Source of the DNA: Rikenellaceae bacterium
Lineage (GTDB): Bacteria > Bacteroidota > Bacteroidia > Bacteroidales > Rikenellaceae
DNA: 46,864 bases
Direction: 5' to 3'
Assembly: GCA_015060115.1 (NCBI GenBank)
Contig: SUZB01000017.1
Location: 1 to 46,864, forward strand
Under the pieces are notes generated by a model. It ran no database searches. It was not told where the DNA came from and worked only from the letters and a program-made list of their open reading frames with translations. Position 1 is the stretch's first letter. Each line of letters opens with the position of its first letter. Below are positions 1-5,871 of this stretch, piece after piece. The translations under genes and the position numbers were made by a program.

Positions 1-1
1 A

Positions 2-79
2 CGGATAGGTTACTCAGCTTTGGAACAACTTGGCATTACGTTGGTTTTTGCTGGCATTCCTCCAAAAATCAGAATTTAA
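2..79 (+). CDS. 3' end of an unidentified gene (partial)
   Basis: An open frame runs in from the left edge and stops at TAA 77-79, giving a 25-residue C-terminal tail that begins RIGYSALEQLGITLVF. The mix of aliphatic and small residues looks like the last strand/helix of a globular domain. I cannot name the family. The only support is the open frame and its composition; no start is visible. It could be chance, since 25 open codons is short. Confidence 0.4.
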   Translation, partial: RIGYSALEQLGITLVFAGIPPKIRI

Positions 80-137
80 CAAAACCCCTGTCTGCCAATT
101 ATTTTGCCCCAAATTTCTCAATTCAACGAATTATATG

Positions 138-145
138 TAACTTTG
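138..145 (+). promoter_or_regulatory. Candidate -7 element for the acylase gene
   Basis: TAACTTTG matches the Bacteroidetes -7 consensus TAnnTTTG and lies 102 nt upstream of the ATG at 248. No clear -33 TTG is found 19-21 nt further upstream, so the call rests on one element. Confidence 0.4.
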
Positions 146-247
146 CAGTGCAAATTTATAAATATCTTTTAATCTATACAATACCCATTTTCACTTTCTG
201 GTGCGATTTATGCAGTTTTGTCGGGGTGAAATTAAACAGCATAAATT

Positions 248-1312
248 ATGATTAGCAAGGTGAAAAGTTTTCTTTTGGGCACTGCCGCATTGGTGGGTGG
301 CGCTCAGGCCTCGGTGGCGTGTACGGGAATATCGCTGATGGCTGCAGATAGCTCCTATGTGCAGGCACGAACAATTGAGTGGGCGTATGGCGAGTTAAAG
401 AGCGAATATGTGATTATCCCGCGTGGCGAAAAGTTGCAATCCTATACGCCAACCGGTGCAAATGGTTTGCAGTTTACGGCACGATATGGTGTTGTCGGAC
501 TATCGGTCGTGGAGAAGGAGTTTATTGCCGAGGGCATCAATGAAAAGGGTCTATCCGCTGGCCTCTTTTTCTTCCCCGACTATGGCGACTATCTTGGTTA
601 CGATGTCAAGCGGAATAGCTCAACGCTTGCCGACTTGCAGGTGGTGCAATGGATGCTTACGCAGTTTGCGACCATCGAGGAGCTAAAGGCGGGTGTGGAG
701 AGTGTGCGCATTGTAGGTCTTGAACCTAATGCTGTGGTACACTGGCGAATAGGAGAGCCATCGGGGCGTCAGGTGGTGATGGAGATTGTCGGTGGTAAGG
801 CGCACTTCTACGAAAACACGGTAGGTGTACTGACCAATGCACCGGGCTTCGAGTGGCACTTGGCAAATTTGAGCAACTATGTAAATTTACGCCCGGGTAG
901 TGCCGATAACTACAACCTTGGTGGGGTAGTGCTCAAACCCTTGGGTGGTAGTTCAGCGATGCGTGGCTTGCCGGGTGATTTTACATCGCCATCACGCTTT
1001 GTGCGTGCTGCATTCTTTCGCAATACTGCACCGCAGTTAGACGATGGCCTCGACACAATATTACAGGCCTTTCATCTGCTCAACAACTTCGATGTACCGA
1101 TAGCCATCGAGGCACCAAACGAGAAGAGACTGCCAAGCGCAACACATTGGACATCAGCGATTGACCTAACGGCGCGAACGATATATTATAAGACTGCGTA
1201 TAACTCGACAATTCGCTGTATTGACCTTCGGGACATTGATTTTACGAAGGTGAAATACGAGGCGTTTCCGCTCGATAAGATTGCATTGCAACCAATCGAA
1301 TATCTATATTAG
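248..1312 (+). CDS. Secreted choloylglycine hydrolase / penicillin V acylase family protein
   Basis: This 354-residue protein belongs to the Ntn-hydrolase family that cleaves linear amides (conjugated bile salts or penicillin V). An N-terminal signal peptide ends at about residue 24 in a small-residue stretch, so export would expose the nucleophile Cys25 (motif SVACTGIS) as the mature N terminus. Other family active-site positions are visible: Arg41 in RTIEW, Asn197 in LTNAPGF followed by the family-typical WHLANL, and Arg250 in SPSRFVR. Glu44 stands where most family members have Asp. The IPRGE and NEKGLSAG motifs also fit. The gene is monocistronic: it has its own upstream region and converges on the lipoprotein gene across a strong terminator. 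Whether the substrate is a bile salt, an N-acyl amino acid or penicillin V cannot be read from the sequence. Confidence 0.88.
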   Translation: MISKVKSFLLGTAALVGGAQASVACTGISLMAADSSYVQARTIEWAYGELKSEYVIIPRGEKLQSYTPTGANGLQFTARYGVVGLSVVEKEFIAEGINEKGLSAGLFFFPDYGDYLGYDVKRNSSTLADLQVVQWMLTQFATIEELKAGVESVRIVGLEPNAVVHWRIGEPSGRQVVMEIVGGKAHFYENTVGVLTNAPGFEWHLANLSNYVNLRPGSADNYNLGGVVLKPLGGSSAMRGLPGDFTSPSRFVRAAFFRNTAPQLDDGLDTILQAFHLLNNFDVPIAIEAPNEKRLPSATHWTSAIDLTARTIYYKTAYNSTIRCIDLRDIDFTKVKYEAFPLDKIALQPIEYLY

Positions 1313-1325
1313 AGTGGGGTAGTTA

Positions 1326-1369
1326 AAGCTAAAGGAGTGTGAGTCCGATGACCCACACTCCTTTAGCTT
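1326..1369. terminator. Bidirectional terminator hairpin
   Basis: A perfect 16-bp stem pairs 1326-1341 with 1354-1369 around a 12-nt loop, between the convergent acylase and lipoprotein genes. It lacks a long T run but is placed to stop transcription from both sides. Confidence 0.75.
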
Positions 1370-1382
1370 ACTGCGAATTAGG

Positions 1383-2834
1383 CTACTCTACATCAAGTAT
1401 AATCTCATATATTGAATTAGGCTCAAACTCGGCATTGTAGACCAACAAGAAGTTCTCATCGACCACAGCATCCCACGCCTGACCCTCGGCAAGTGTTGGG
1501 TTGACGAGGCGCTTGGGGAAGATATATGAGAAGGGTAGGTCGAGGACATGCTCCTGCTTGAATTTATCGCCCTTCATACGCTCAAGGCTGAAGTTGTCGA
1601 AGGTCTTAACCGTAACGACATATTTATCACCACGCATAGCGCTCTCAACGCTGTAACCTATCTCTGCATCAACAGCTTGTAGGCGTACCTCCCACTTGGG
1701 ATCGCCATAGTAGGCCACAACATCGCGGTCGTGCCAGAATCCGAGCTCGTCATTCGAGGGCTCACGACCAAGCACCTCCATAAGGTGTGCAGGGGCAGTC
1801 TCGAACTCCGAATCCTCGAAGTCGGGGTAGCGCTCGTCGATAAGCGAGGGATACCACTCGTTCTGCTGGTGCAGGAAGTCCTGCTGATTGATATATGTAG
1901 CCTCGGCAAGGGTGTAGCGCTCAGGGTTGGTAACCCAATACTTCAAGGCGCCCCAGCCATTACGACCATGCCAAGTAGTTACCACATAGCCGAGCATCGT
2001 AGCCGCATTAGAGCCATTCATCCAGGCGATAGCCATACTCTCCTTGGTGTTGTTTACATCGCCGATAAGGCAGTTACCCACAGCGGCATATACACGGCGC
2101 TTGCCGCTCTCCTTCAAGTCCCACTCCTCGCCCGTAAAGCGATCTTCGGCATAGAGCTTGCCATCGCGAGGCTTAAGGTTGCCAAGCGAGTAGGGCATCT
2201 CCAAGTTGCGCTGTGTGGCGTGAGCAGCGGTTACAATCAAGTCGGGGTCGAAAGCCTCGTAAATATCTGTAAACTTGCGCAATACCTGCTCCTTGGTGAT
2301 TGTGTCGGTCTTAATCTCAGCATCTCTGCCACGCTTCTCACCCCAAAGGCCTCTGGTGTGGTCATCTACCCAAGCGTAGTTGTCGAACCACTTAGCTGAG
2401 TTTAGCTCCATAATCGTTGCAACAGCATCTTTTACAACCAGAGGCTCGGTAGAGTTATCTACCATACGCATTGCAGCCTCGGCATCATAGCCGGTGATAA
2501 TGCCCCAGAAGAAGTCGGCATAGATATCTTCGTCGATATCACGGCTCATAAGGTGCATATCGATAACATAGTCGCGGCCGATATTTTCGGGCTTCTCGAC
2601 AATGGCGACATAGCGAGGGTTGAGCTCCTTGAGCTTATCGAAAACATCGCGTGGCGACTCTTCGTAAACCACGATTTCGGCATCGTGCTTCATCGAGAGG
2701 TTGTTGGCAACGCCAATCCAAGCTGTGTCGTTCTCAACAGCCTTTGAGATAAGCACAACATAGCTATCTTCGGCACGGTTGCACGATGATAGGATTGTAG
2801 CACACAGGAGTGCTAATGATAGAATTTTTCTCAT
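1383..2834 (-). CDS. Lipoprotein, possible C25 (gingipain-like) peptidase fold
   Basis: A 483-residue secreted lipoprotein: a short hydrophobic signal ends in the lipobox ILSSC with lipidation at Cys18. I do not recognise a named family with certainty. The layout resembles clan CD/C25 peptidases: alternating hydrophobic strands, His205 in VTAAHATQ and Cys255 in AVGNCLIGD, each following a hydrophobic strand, then a segment resembling the C25 region after the catalytic Cys (AIAWMNGSNAATMLGY). The His-Cys spacing is plausible for such a dyad, but the classic C25 residues around them are not conserved, so activity is inference. It is the last gene of a minus-strand run, 14 nt after the DUF456 gene, and probably cotranscribed with it. 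Confidence 0.6.
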   Translation of the reverse strand: MRKILSLALLCATILSSCNRAEDSYVVLISKAVENDTAWIGVANNLSMKHDAEIVVYEESPRDVFDKLKELNPRYVAIVEKPENIGRDYVIDMHLMSRDIDEDIYADFFWGIITGYDAEAAMRMVDNSTEPLVVKDAVATIMELNSAKWFDNYAWVDDHTRGLWGEKRGRDAEIKTDTITKEQVLRKFTDIYEAFDPDLIVTAAHATQRNLEMPYSLGNLKPRDGKLYAEDRFTGEEWDLKESGKRRVYAAVGNCLIGDVNNTKESMAIAWMNGSNAATMLGYVVTTWHGRNGWGALKYWVTNPERYTLAEATYINQQDFLHQQNEWYPSLIDERYPDFEDSEFETAPAHLMEVLGREPSNDELGFWHDRDVVAYYGDPKWEVRLQAVDAEIGYSVESAMRGDKYVVTVKTFDNFSLERMKGDKFKQEHVLDLPFSYIFPKRLVNPTLAEGQAWDAVVDENFLLVYNAEFEPNSIYEIILDVE

Positions 2835-2848
2835 TGTATATCAATTAT

Positions 2849-3325
2849 TTATATTACTGCAACTATAATATAGTAGAGCAAGAAACCGCCCACTATAAGC
2901 TTTAGACCAGTGCCCAAGAAGAACGACAAAAGAGAGCCTATGGCAACCTTCTGCGCCTTGTCCGTAGAGTTGTGGTCGTTCATCATCTCGCCAACGAAAG
3001 CACCGATAAATGGGCCGAGGATAATGCCCATAGGACCAAAGAACATACCGAGGAATACGCCAACCGTAGCACCGGTGATTCCCTTCTTTGTACCGCCGAA
3101 CTTCTTTGACATATAGCCAGGTAGGATATAGTCGAGGATAACGGCAACCAACGATATAACGCCCCAAAATATTAGCATTTGGGTGGTGATGTCGGAGTCT
3201 GCGAGAAAATAGGCGCATAGCAGGCCTATGTACGAAAGTATCGTGCCGGGCAACACAGGAATTACAGCGCCCAAGAAACCGATAACACCGCAAGCAATCG
3301 CGGCAACGATAAGTATTGTCTCCAT
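2849..3325 (-). CDS. DUF456 family membrane protein
   Basis: A 158-residue integral membrane protein with about four or five hydrophobic segments. The pattern fits DUF456: an N-terminal segment with VIPVLPGTILS, a middle helix, and a glycine-rich pair near the C terminus (GVFLGMFFGPMGIILGPFIGAFVGE) whose GxxxG spacing suggests tight helix packing. The function of this family is unknown. It sits between a 31-residue membrane peptide upstream and the lipoprotein gene downstream with short gaps, consistent with one envelope-related operon. Confidence 0.85.
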   Translation of the reverse strand: METILIVAAIACGVIGFLGAVIPVLPGTILSYIGLLCAYFLADSDITTQMLIFWGVISLVAVILDYILPGYMSKKFGGTKKGITGATVGVFLGMFFGPMGIILGPFIGAFVGEMMNDHNSTDKAQKVAIGSLLSFFLGTGLKLIVGGFLLYYIIVAVI

Positions 3326-3338
3326 TTGATAGTTTATT

Positions 3339-3434
3339 TTATTTACGCCTAATCATTTTCCAAAGTAAATAAATGGGAATTGTGATTAAGTGTCCGAGTA
3401 TCAGAAGTAATATTATAAGAATTATTATATTCAT
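3339..3434 (-). CDS. 31-residue single-helix membrane peptide
   Basis: Minus-strand ATG (3432-3434) to TAA (3339-3341). The peptide starts MNIIILIILLLILGH, continues as one transmembrane helix, and ends with a basic tail (KMIRRK), so an N-out/C-in orientation is expected. It lies 26 nt downstream of a near-consensus Bacteroidetes promoter and 13 nt before the DUF456 start, making it the first gene of the operon. No family recognised. Support is the promoter placement, the operon spacing and the non-random composition; no protein evidence is available. Confidence 0.5.
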   Translation of the reverse strand: MNIIILIILLLILGHLITIPIYLLWKMIRRK

Positions 3435-3459
3435 TTTGCTTCAATTTGGTTTGCAGATG

Positions 3460-3490
3460 CAAAGGTATAAAATCAAAGTGATTTTATCAA
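3460..3490 (-). promoter_or_regulatory. Bacteroidetes promoter for the peptide-DUF456-lipoprotein operon
   Basis: Read on the minus strand, TTG (3488-3490) is followed after exactly 20 nt by TACCTTTG (3460-3467), matching the -33/-7 consensus and spacing. It ends about 50 bp from the phage left junction, so it belongs to the host. Confidence 0.75.
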
Positions 3491-3540
3491 TAGAGCGCTA
3501 ATATAATCTTGTAGGGTGGCACTACCCTAATATTATTCTT

Positions 3541-3568
3541 TTGTCGTAATATTTACATTAAGATTACT
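3541..3568 (+). other. attL, dif-like XerC/XerD site
   Basis: By alignment to the right-hand site, the XerC arm is 3541-3551 (TTGTCGTAATA), the central region 3552-3557 (TTTACA) and the XerD arm 3558-3568 (TTAAGATTACT). The XerC arm and centre are identical to attR, while the XerD arm is degenerate relative to dif. The shared direct repeat is 3540-3560 and 9471-9491 (21 bp). Confidence 0.8.
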
Positions 3569-3573
3569 CGTTT

Positions 3574-4029
3574 ATGTATGGATTTGCGCCAAATTTTTCT
3601 TATAAAGAGCTAACCGCTACGAATACTGGATTTAAGAACGAGGCCACCGGCAATAATCTTGCCCGGTTGCGTTCCTTGTCTCATAAGCTCCAGTATATTC
3701 GCAATATTGTTGGTAAGCCTCTTTATATCAACTCTGCCTATCGTGATAGGCTTGTCAACTCTGCTGTAGGTGGCTCTAAGACCTCGTTTCACTGTATCGG
3801 TAGTGCTGCCGATGTGTCTATTATGAACCTTGATAAAGATGAGCAGAAAACGCTTGATAAAGCTATTTTGTCTTCTTATCCTTGTGAGTTCATTAAGTAT
3901 GATACTTTCTATCATATCGCTTATGATTTCTCACGTCTCGGTAATCAAGGTGCTCTAATGACATTTGAGGAGGAAATGCCCAACGCATTCCCCCCTCTTA
4001 AGTCTCCTACTGGTAATATAGACTTTTAG
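3574..4029 (+). CDS. Phage M15-family peptidase (probable endolysin)
   Basis: A 151-residue zinc peptidase of the M15 D,D-carboxypeptidase type, expected to cut peptidoglycan cross-links and so serve lysis. The zinc ligands are visible: His73 and Asp80 in the family H-x6-D motif (FHCIGSAAD) and His114 in TFYHIAYDF; the preceding SAYRDRLVN segment also fits. There is no signal peptide, so release would need another factor. The start codon lies only 5 nt after the dif-like site, so in the integrated state its upstream DNA is host sequence, while in the circular phage it would be the right end of the element. Confidence 0.88.
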   Translation: MYGFAPNFSYKELTATNTGFKNEATGNNLARLRSLSHKLQYIRNIVGKPLYINSAYRDRLVNSAVGGSKTSFHCIGSAADVSIMNLDKDEQKTLDKAILSSYPCEFIKYDTFYHIAYDFSRLGNQGALMTFEEEMPNAFPPLKSPTGNIDF

Positions 4030-4394
4030 TCTATGTAGTCCTTCCAATCAATAAGCCCTTTGTAGGTTGCTCTGTTGTGGAATGTAATTCGTTTCATAAC
4101 TTTTTACTTTTTTTTGAGCTGAAGCTCTTTCAATTAAACAAAAAATGAACGATTGGTTTTTTTTTTACTTCTCTTCTCGCCTTGCCCTTTCGACTGCTAT
4201 ATAAGACATTATAAGGCAGAGACAATAAGAAAATTCTAAAAATACTACCCTTGCAGAGGGTTGGAGATTTTTTGAAATTTCGCCATTGGCTATGATGTTA
4301 ATGGCTTTACTTTGCAGTCTAAAGGGTATGGCTAGAAGAGTTGTAGAAGAAAGACCAAAAGTGAATACCATTTTCTAATTAAAACTTAAGCACT
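4030..4394 (+). other. Phage intergenic region (365 nt)
   Basis: No convincing long gene. It holds a small hairpin with stem GAGC/GCTC at about 4118-4129 next to T runs, long T tracts, and a promoter-like pair at 4286-4314. A 28-codon frame (4292-4378) is open but starts upstream of the expected transcription start; a 16-codon version begins at 4328. I do not call either. The minus-strand frame here looks like a shadow. Confidence 0.5.
4286..4314 (+). promoter_or_regulatory. Candidate phage promoter for the small genes and rep
   Basis: TTG (4286-4288), 18 nt, then TTACTTTG (4307-4314), one mismatch from TAnnTTTG. It precedes the 79-residue gene by 80 nt and could drive the small genes and VP4. 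Confidence 0.5.
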
Positions 4395-4634
4395 ATGAAC
4401 AAAAAGACCTATCAGGCGTATAATCGCCAGGTTACTGCTCTCAATGCAGTAAATCGTAATGTGGCTGACCTCGAGGCACATATTCAGTTCCTCTCTCAGA
4501 CTCGCAATGTTGATGAGCTTGAGAAGTTGAACTCTCAGCTTTCATCGTTTCTCGATGAGATTAAGTCTAAATTTATCGCTACGCTCCCCGATTATGAAGC
4601 CGAGTGTGAAACAGACGCTTGTGAGCGTTCTTAA
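4395..4634 (+). CDS. Small phage protein, helical (79 residues)
   Basis: A 79-residue acidic protein beginning MNKKTYQAYN, predicted mostly helical with heptad-like leucines between about residues 25 and 60 (coiled-coil-like), and a short Cys-containing acidic tail. No family recognised. It is the first gene after the candidate promoter, shows the phage's T-ending codon preference, and overlaps the next small frame by 41 nt. A role in replication or host takeover is possible but not shown. Confidence 0.65.
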   Translation: MNKKTYQAYNRQVTALNAVNRNVADLEAHIQFLSQTRNVDELEKLNSQLSSFLDEIKSKFIATLPDYEAECETDACERS

Positions 4635-4716
4635 GTCGTTCCTCTGCTGGTTGCTCAATATTGGTAAAGAGCACCTCGATAAGGCTCTCGAAGAGTCTAA
4701 ACAGAAAAAAGTCTAA
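4594..4716 (+). CDS. 40-residue phage protein overlapping the preceding gene
   Basis: ATG 4594-4596 to TAA 4714-4716 in another frame than the preceding gene. The peptide starts MKPSVKQTLVSVLKSF, has a short hydrophobic stretch (LVSVLKSFLCWLLNI) and ends in a charged helix (DKALEESKQKKV). It ends ten nucleotides before the 4726-4770 hairpin. Gene overlap is normal in microviruses. A membrane-active or amphipathic role (for example lysis) is conceivable; the call rests on composition and position only. Confidence 0.45.
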   Translation: MKPSVKQTLVSVLKSFLCWLLNIGKEHLDKALEESKQKKV

Positions 4717-4725
4717 CTATAATCT

Positions 4726-4770
4726 TTAGGAGATTTCGCGCGCGCATTATGCGTGTGCGTTTTCTCCTAA
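4726..4770 (+). other. GC-rich 45-nt hairpin in phage intergenic DNA
   Basis: Outer stem 4726-4733/4763-4770 (TTAGGAGA/TCTCCTAA, 8 bp), a symmetric TTT/TTT internal loop, then inner stem 4737-4746/4750-4759 (10 bp including two G-T pairs) with a 3-nt loop. No T run follows, so a plain terminator is less likely than a DNA structure used on the single strand (complementary-strand start, Rep recognition or packaging) or an RNA structure ahead of rep. Confidence 0.7.
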
Positions 4771-4781
4771 ATTCGTATCGT

Positions 4782-4994
4782 ATGCGTCAACAAATAAATC
4801 TTCGTAGCTTGTACCTCCGTTGTGAAAGTACATCTATTTGGCTAAGTAATCACCATCTCAGGCCTTTGATAATCTTTGTTAACCTTTGGCTCTATGGTGG
4901 TCGCTTTCTTGATGGTTTAATATTCACATTGCGTATGTGGTACGCAATATGGACTACTTTCGATGGCTTGTCTAATAGGCAGAAGAGTCGTTAA
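4782..4994 (+). CDS. Possible 70-residue phage membrane protein
   Basis: An open frame directly upstream of rep, overlapping its start by 32 nt in another frame. The first ATG of the frame (4749) lies in the loop of the 4726-4770 hairpin, so I prefer ATG 4782. The product is basic and hydrophobic, with one or two potential membrane segments (LIIFVNLWLY and LIFTLRMWYAIW) and many Arg/Trp residues. It could be a small lysis or entry factor, or merely an open shadow ahead of rep. No family recognised. Confidence 0.35.
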   Translation: MRQQINLRSLYLRCESTSIWLSNHHLRPLIIFVNLWLYGGRFLDGLIFTLRMWYAIWTTFDGLSNRQKSR

Positions 4995-5871
4995 CCCTCA
5001 TTATAAGAAAATTGCTCCTTATTCTCATTATAAGTTATATAATGACCGTGATGGCATCTATCCGAAGCCTGACTATTATATTAATGTCGATTGTGGCCGT
5101 TGTATAAATTGCTTTCGCAAATATATGAGTGCCTGGCGCTTTCGTCTTATCCACGAGTTAACCTCTTTAAGTAAAGCTGAACGACAAAAAACCTACTTTG
5201 TAACTCTTACCATTGAGAATAAATTTTATACGGAGAAAAAATCACAACTCAAAATTATGGTTCGCCGTTTTCTTGAGCGTGTTCGTAAGAAGTACGGTAA
5301 AAGTGTCCGCCATTTTTTAGTCACTGAGCGAGGTGATAAATTTAATCGTTTGCACTTTCACGGCTTTTTCATTAACACTGATGTCCCTCCTAACGATTTC
5401 TATAATCTTTGGTATTATGGCTTTGTCAAAATCGCTGGTGTTGACTCTGACCCTAATAGACCTCTTTCTCAGAGAATATCTTATTGCACCTCATATGTTA
5501 CCAAAGGTAAGAAAGGTGTAATTTCCAATGTTATACCTCCTGAGAATTGGCCTTTGGTTTTGGTGTCTGCTGGCCTTGGTAAGCAATATGTAGAACCTAA
5601 TATTCATATTCATACTAACCAGTCGGTTCTTTTTCCGCTTGCTTTCGATGTTACTGGTAAGGTTCGCTCTCTTCCTCGGTATCTTCGTCAAAAGGTTTTT
5701 GATGAGCAACAGCTAAAGTCTTTGAAAGATGACTACTTTGCTAATCAGTCTGAAGATGTGATACCTGACCCTCCCTATTTTATAGGTACTAGGCAGTTTG
5801 ATGACTACACTGCCTATCTTTCTGAATGTGAATTGATAAGATTAGAATACAAATCTATCTATGGCAAATAA
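4963..5871 (+). CDS. Microvirus replication initiator VP4 (HUH endonuclease)
   Basis: A 302-residue rolling-circle initiator that nicks the double-stranded phage form and joins the displaced strand. The HUH metal motif is His131-Phe-His133 (RLHFHGFF), and the two catalytic tyrosines are Tyr174 and Tyr178 in YCTSYVTK, the same Y-x3-Y arrangement as phiX174 protein A. An N-terminal cysteine cluster (Cys44, Cys47, Cys50 in DCGRCINC) is typical of gokushovirus and Alpavirinae VP4. The 3' end overlaps the VP1 start by 11 nt, suggesting coupled translation. Start chosen at 4963 because Met-Ala-Cys-Leu leads into the conserved N-terminal region. Confidence 0.95.
   Translation: MACLIGRRVVNPHYKKIAPYSHYKLYNDRDGIYPKPDYYINVDCGRCINCFRKYMSAWRFRLIHELTSLSKAERQKTYFVTLTIENKFYTEKKSQLKIMVRRFLERVRKKYGKSVRHFLVTERGDKFNRLHFHGFFINTDVPPNDFYNLWYYGFVKIAGVDSDPNRPLSQRISYCTSYVTKGKKGVISNVIPPENWPLVLVSAGLGKQYVEPNIHIHTNQSVLFPLAFDVTGKVRSLPRYLRQKVFDEQQLKSLKDDYFANQSEDVIPDPPYFIGTRQFDDYTAYLSECELIRLEYKSIYGK

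Noticed and set aside
1731..2399. 222-codon plus-strand frame inside the lipoprotein gene
   Set aside because: Antisense shadow; the minus strand has a signal peptide, lipobox and operon context.
4165..4371. 68-codon minus-strand frame in the phage intergenic region
   Set aside because: It opposes the direction of all phage genes and covers the candidate promoter; composition gives no support.
4749..4781. N-terminal extension of the frame before rep
   Set aside because: Its ATG lies in the loop of the 45-nt hairpin, where initiation is unlikely; ATG 4782 is preferred.
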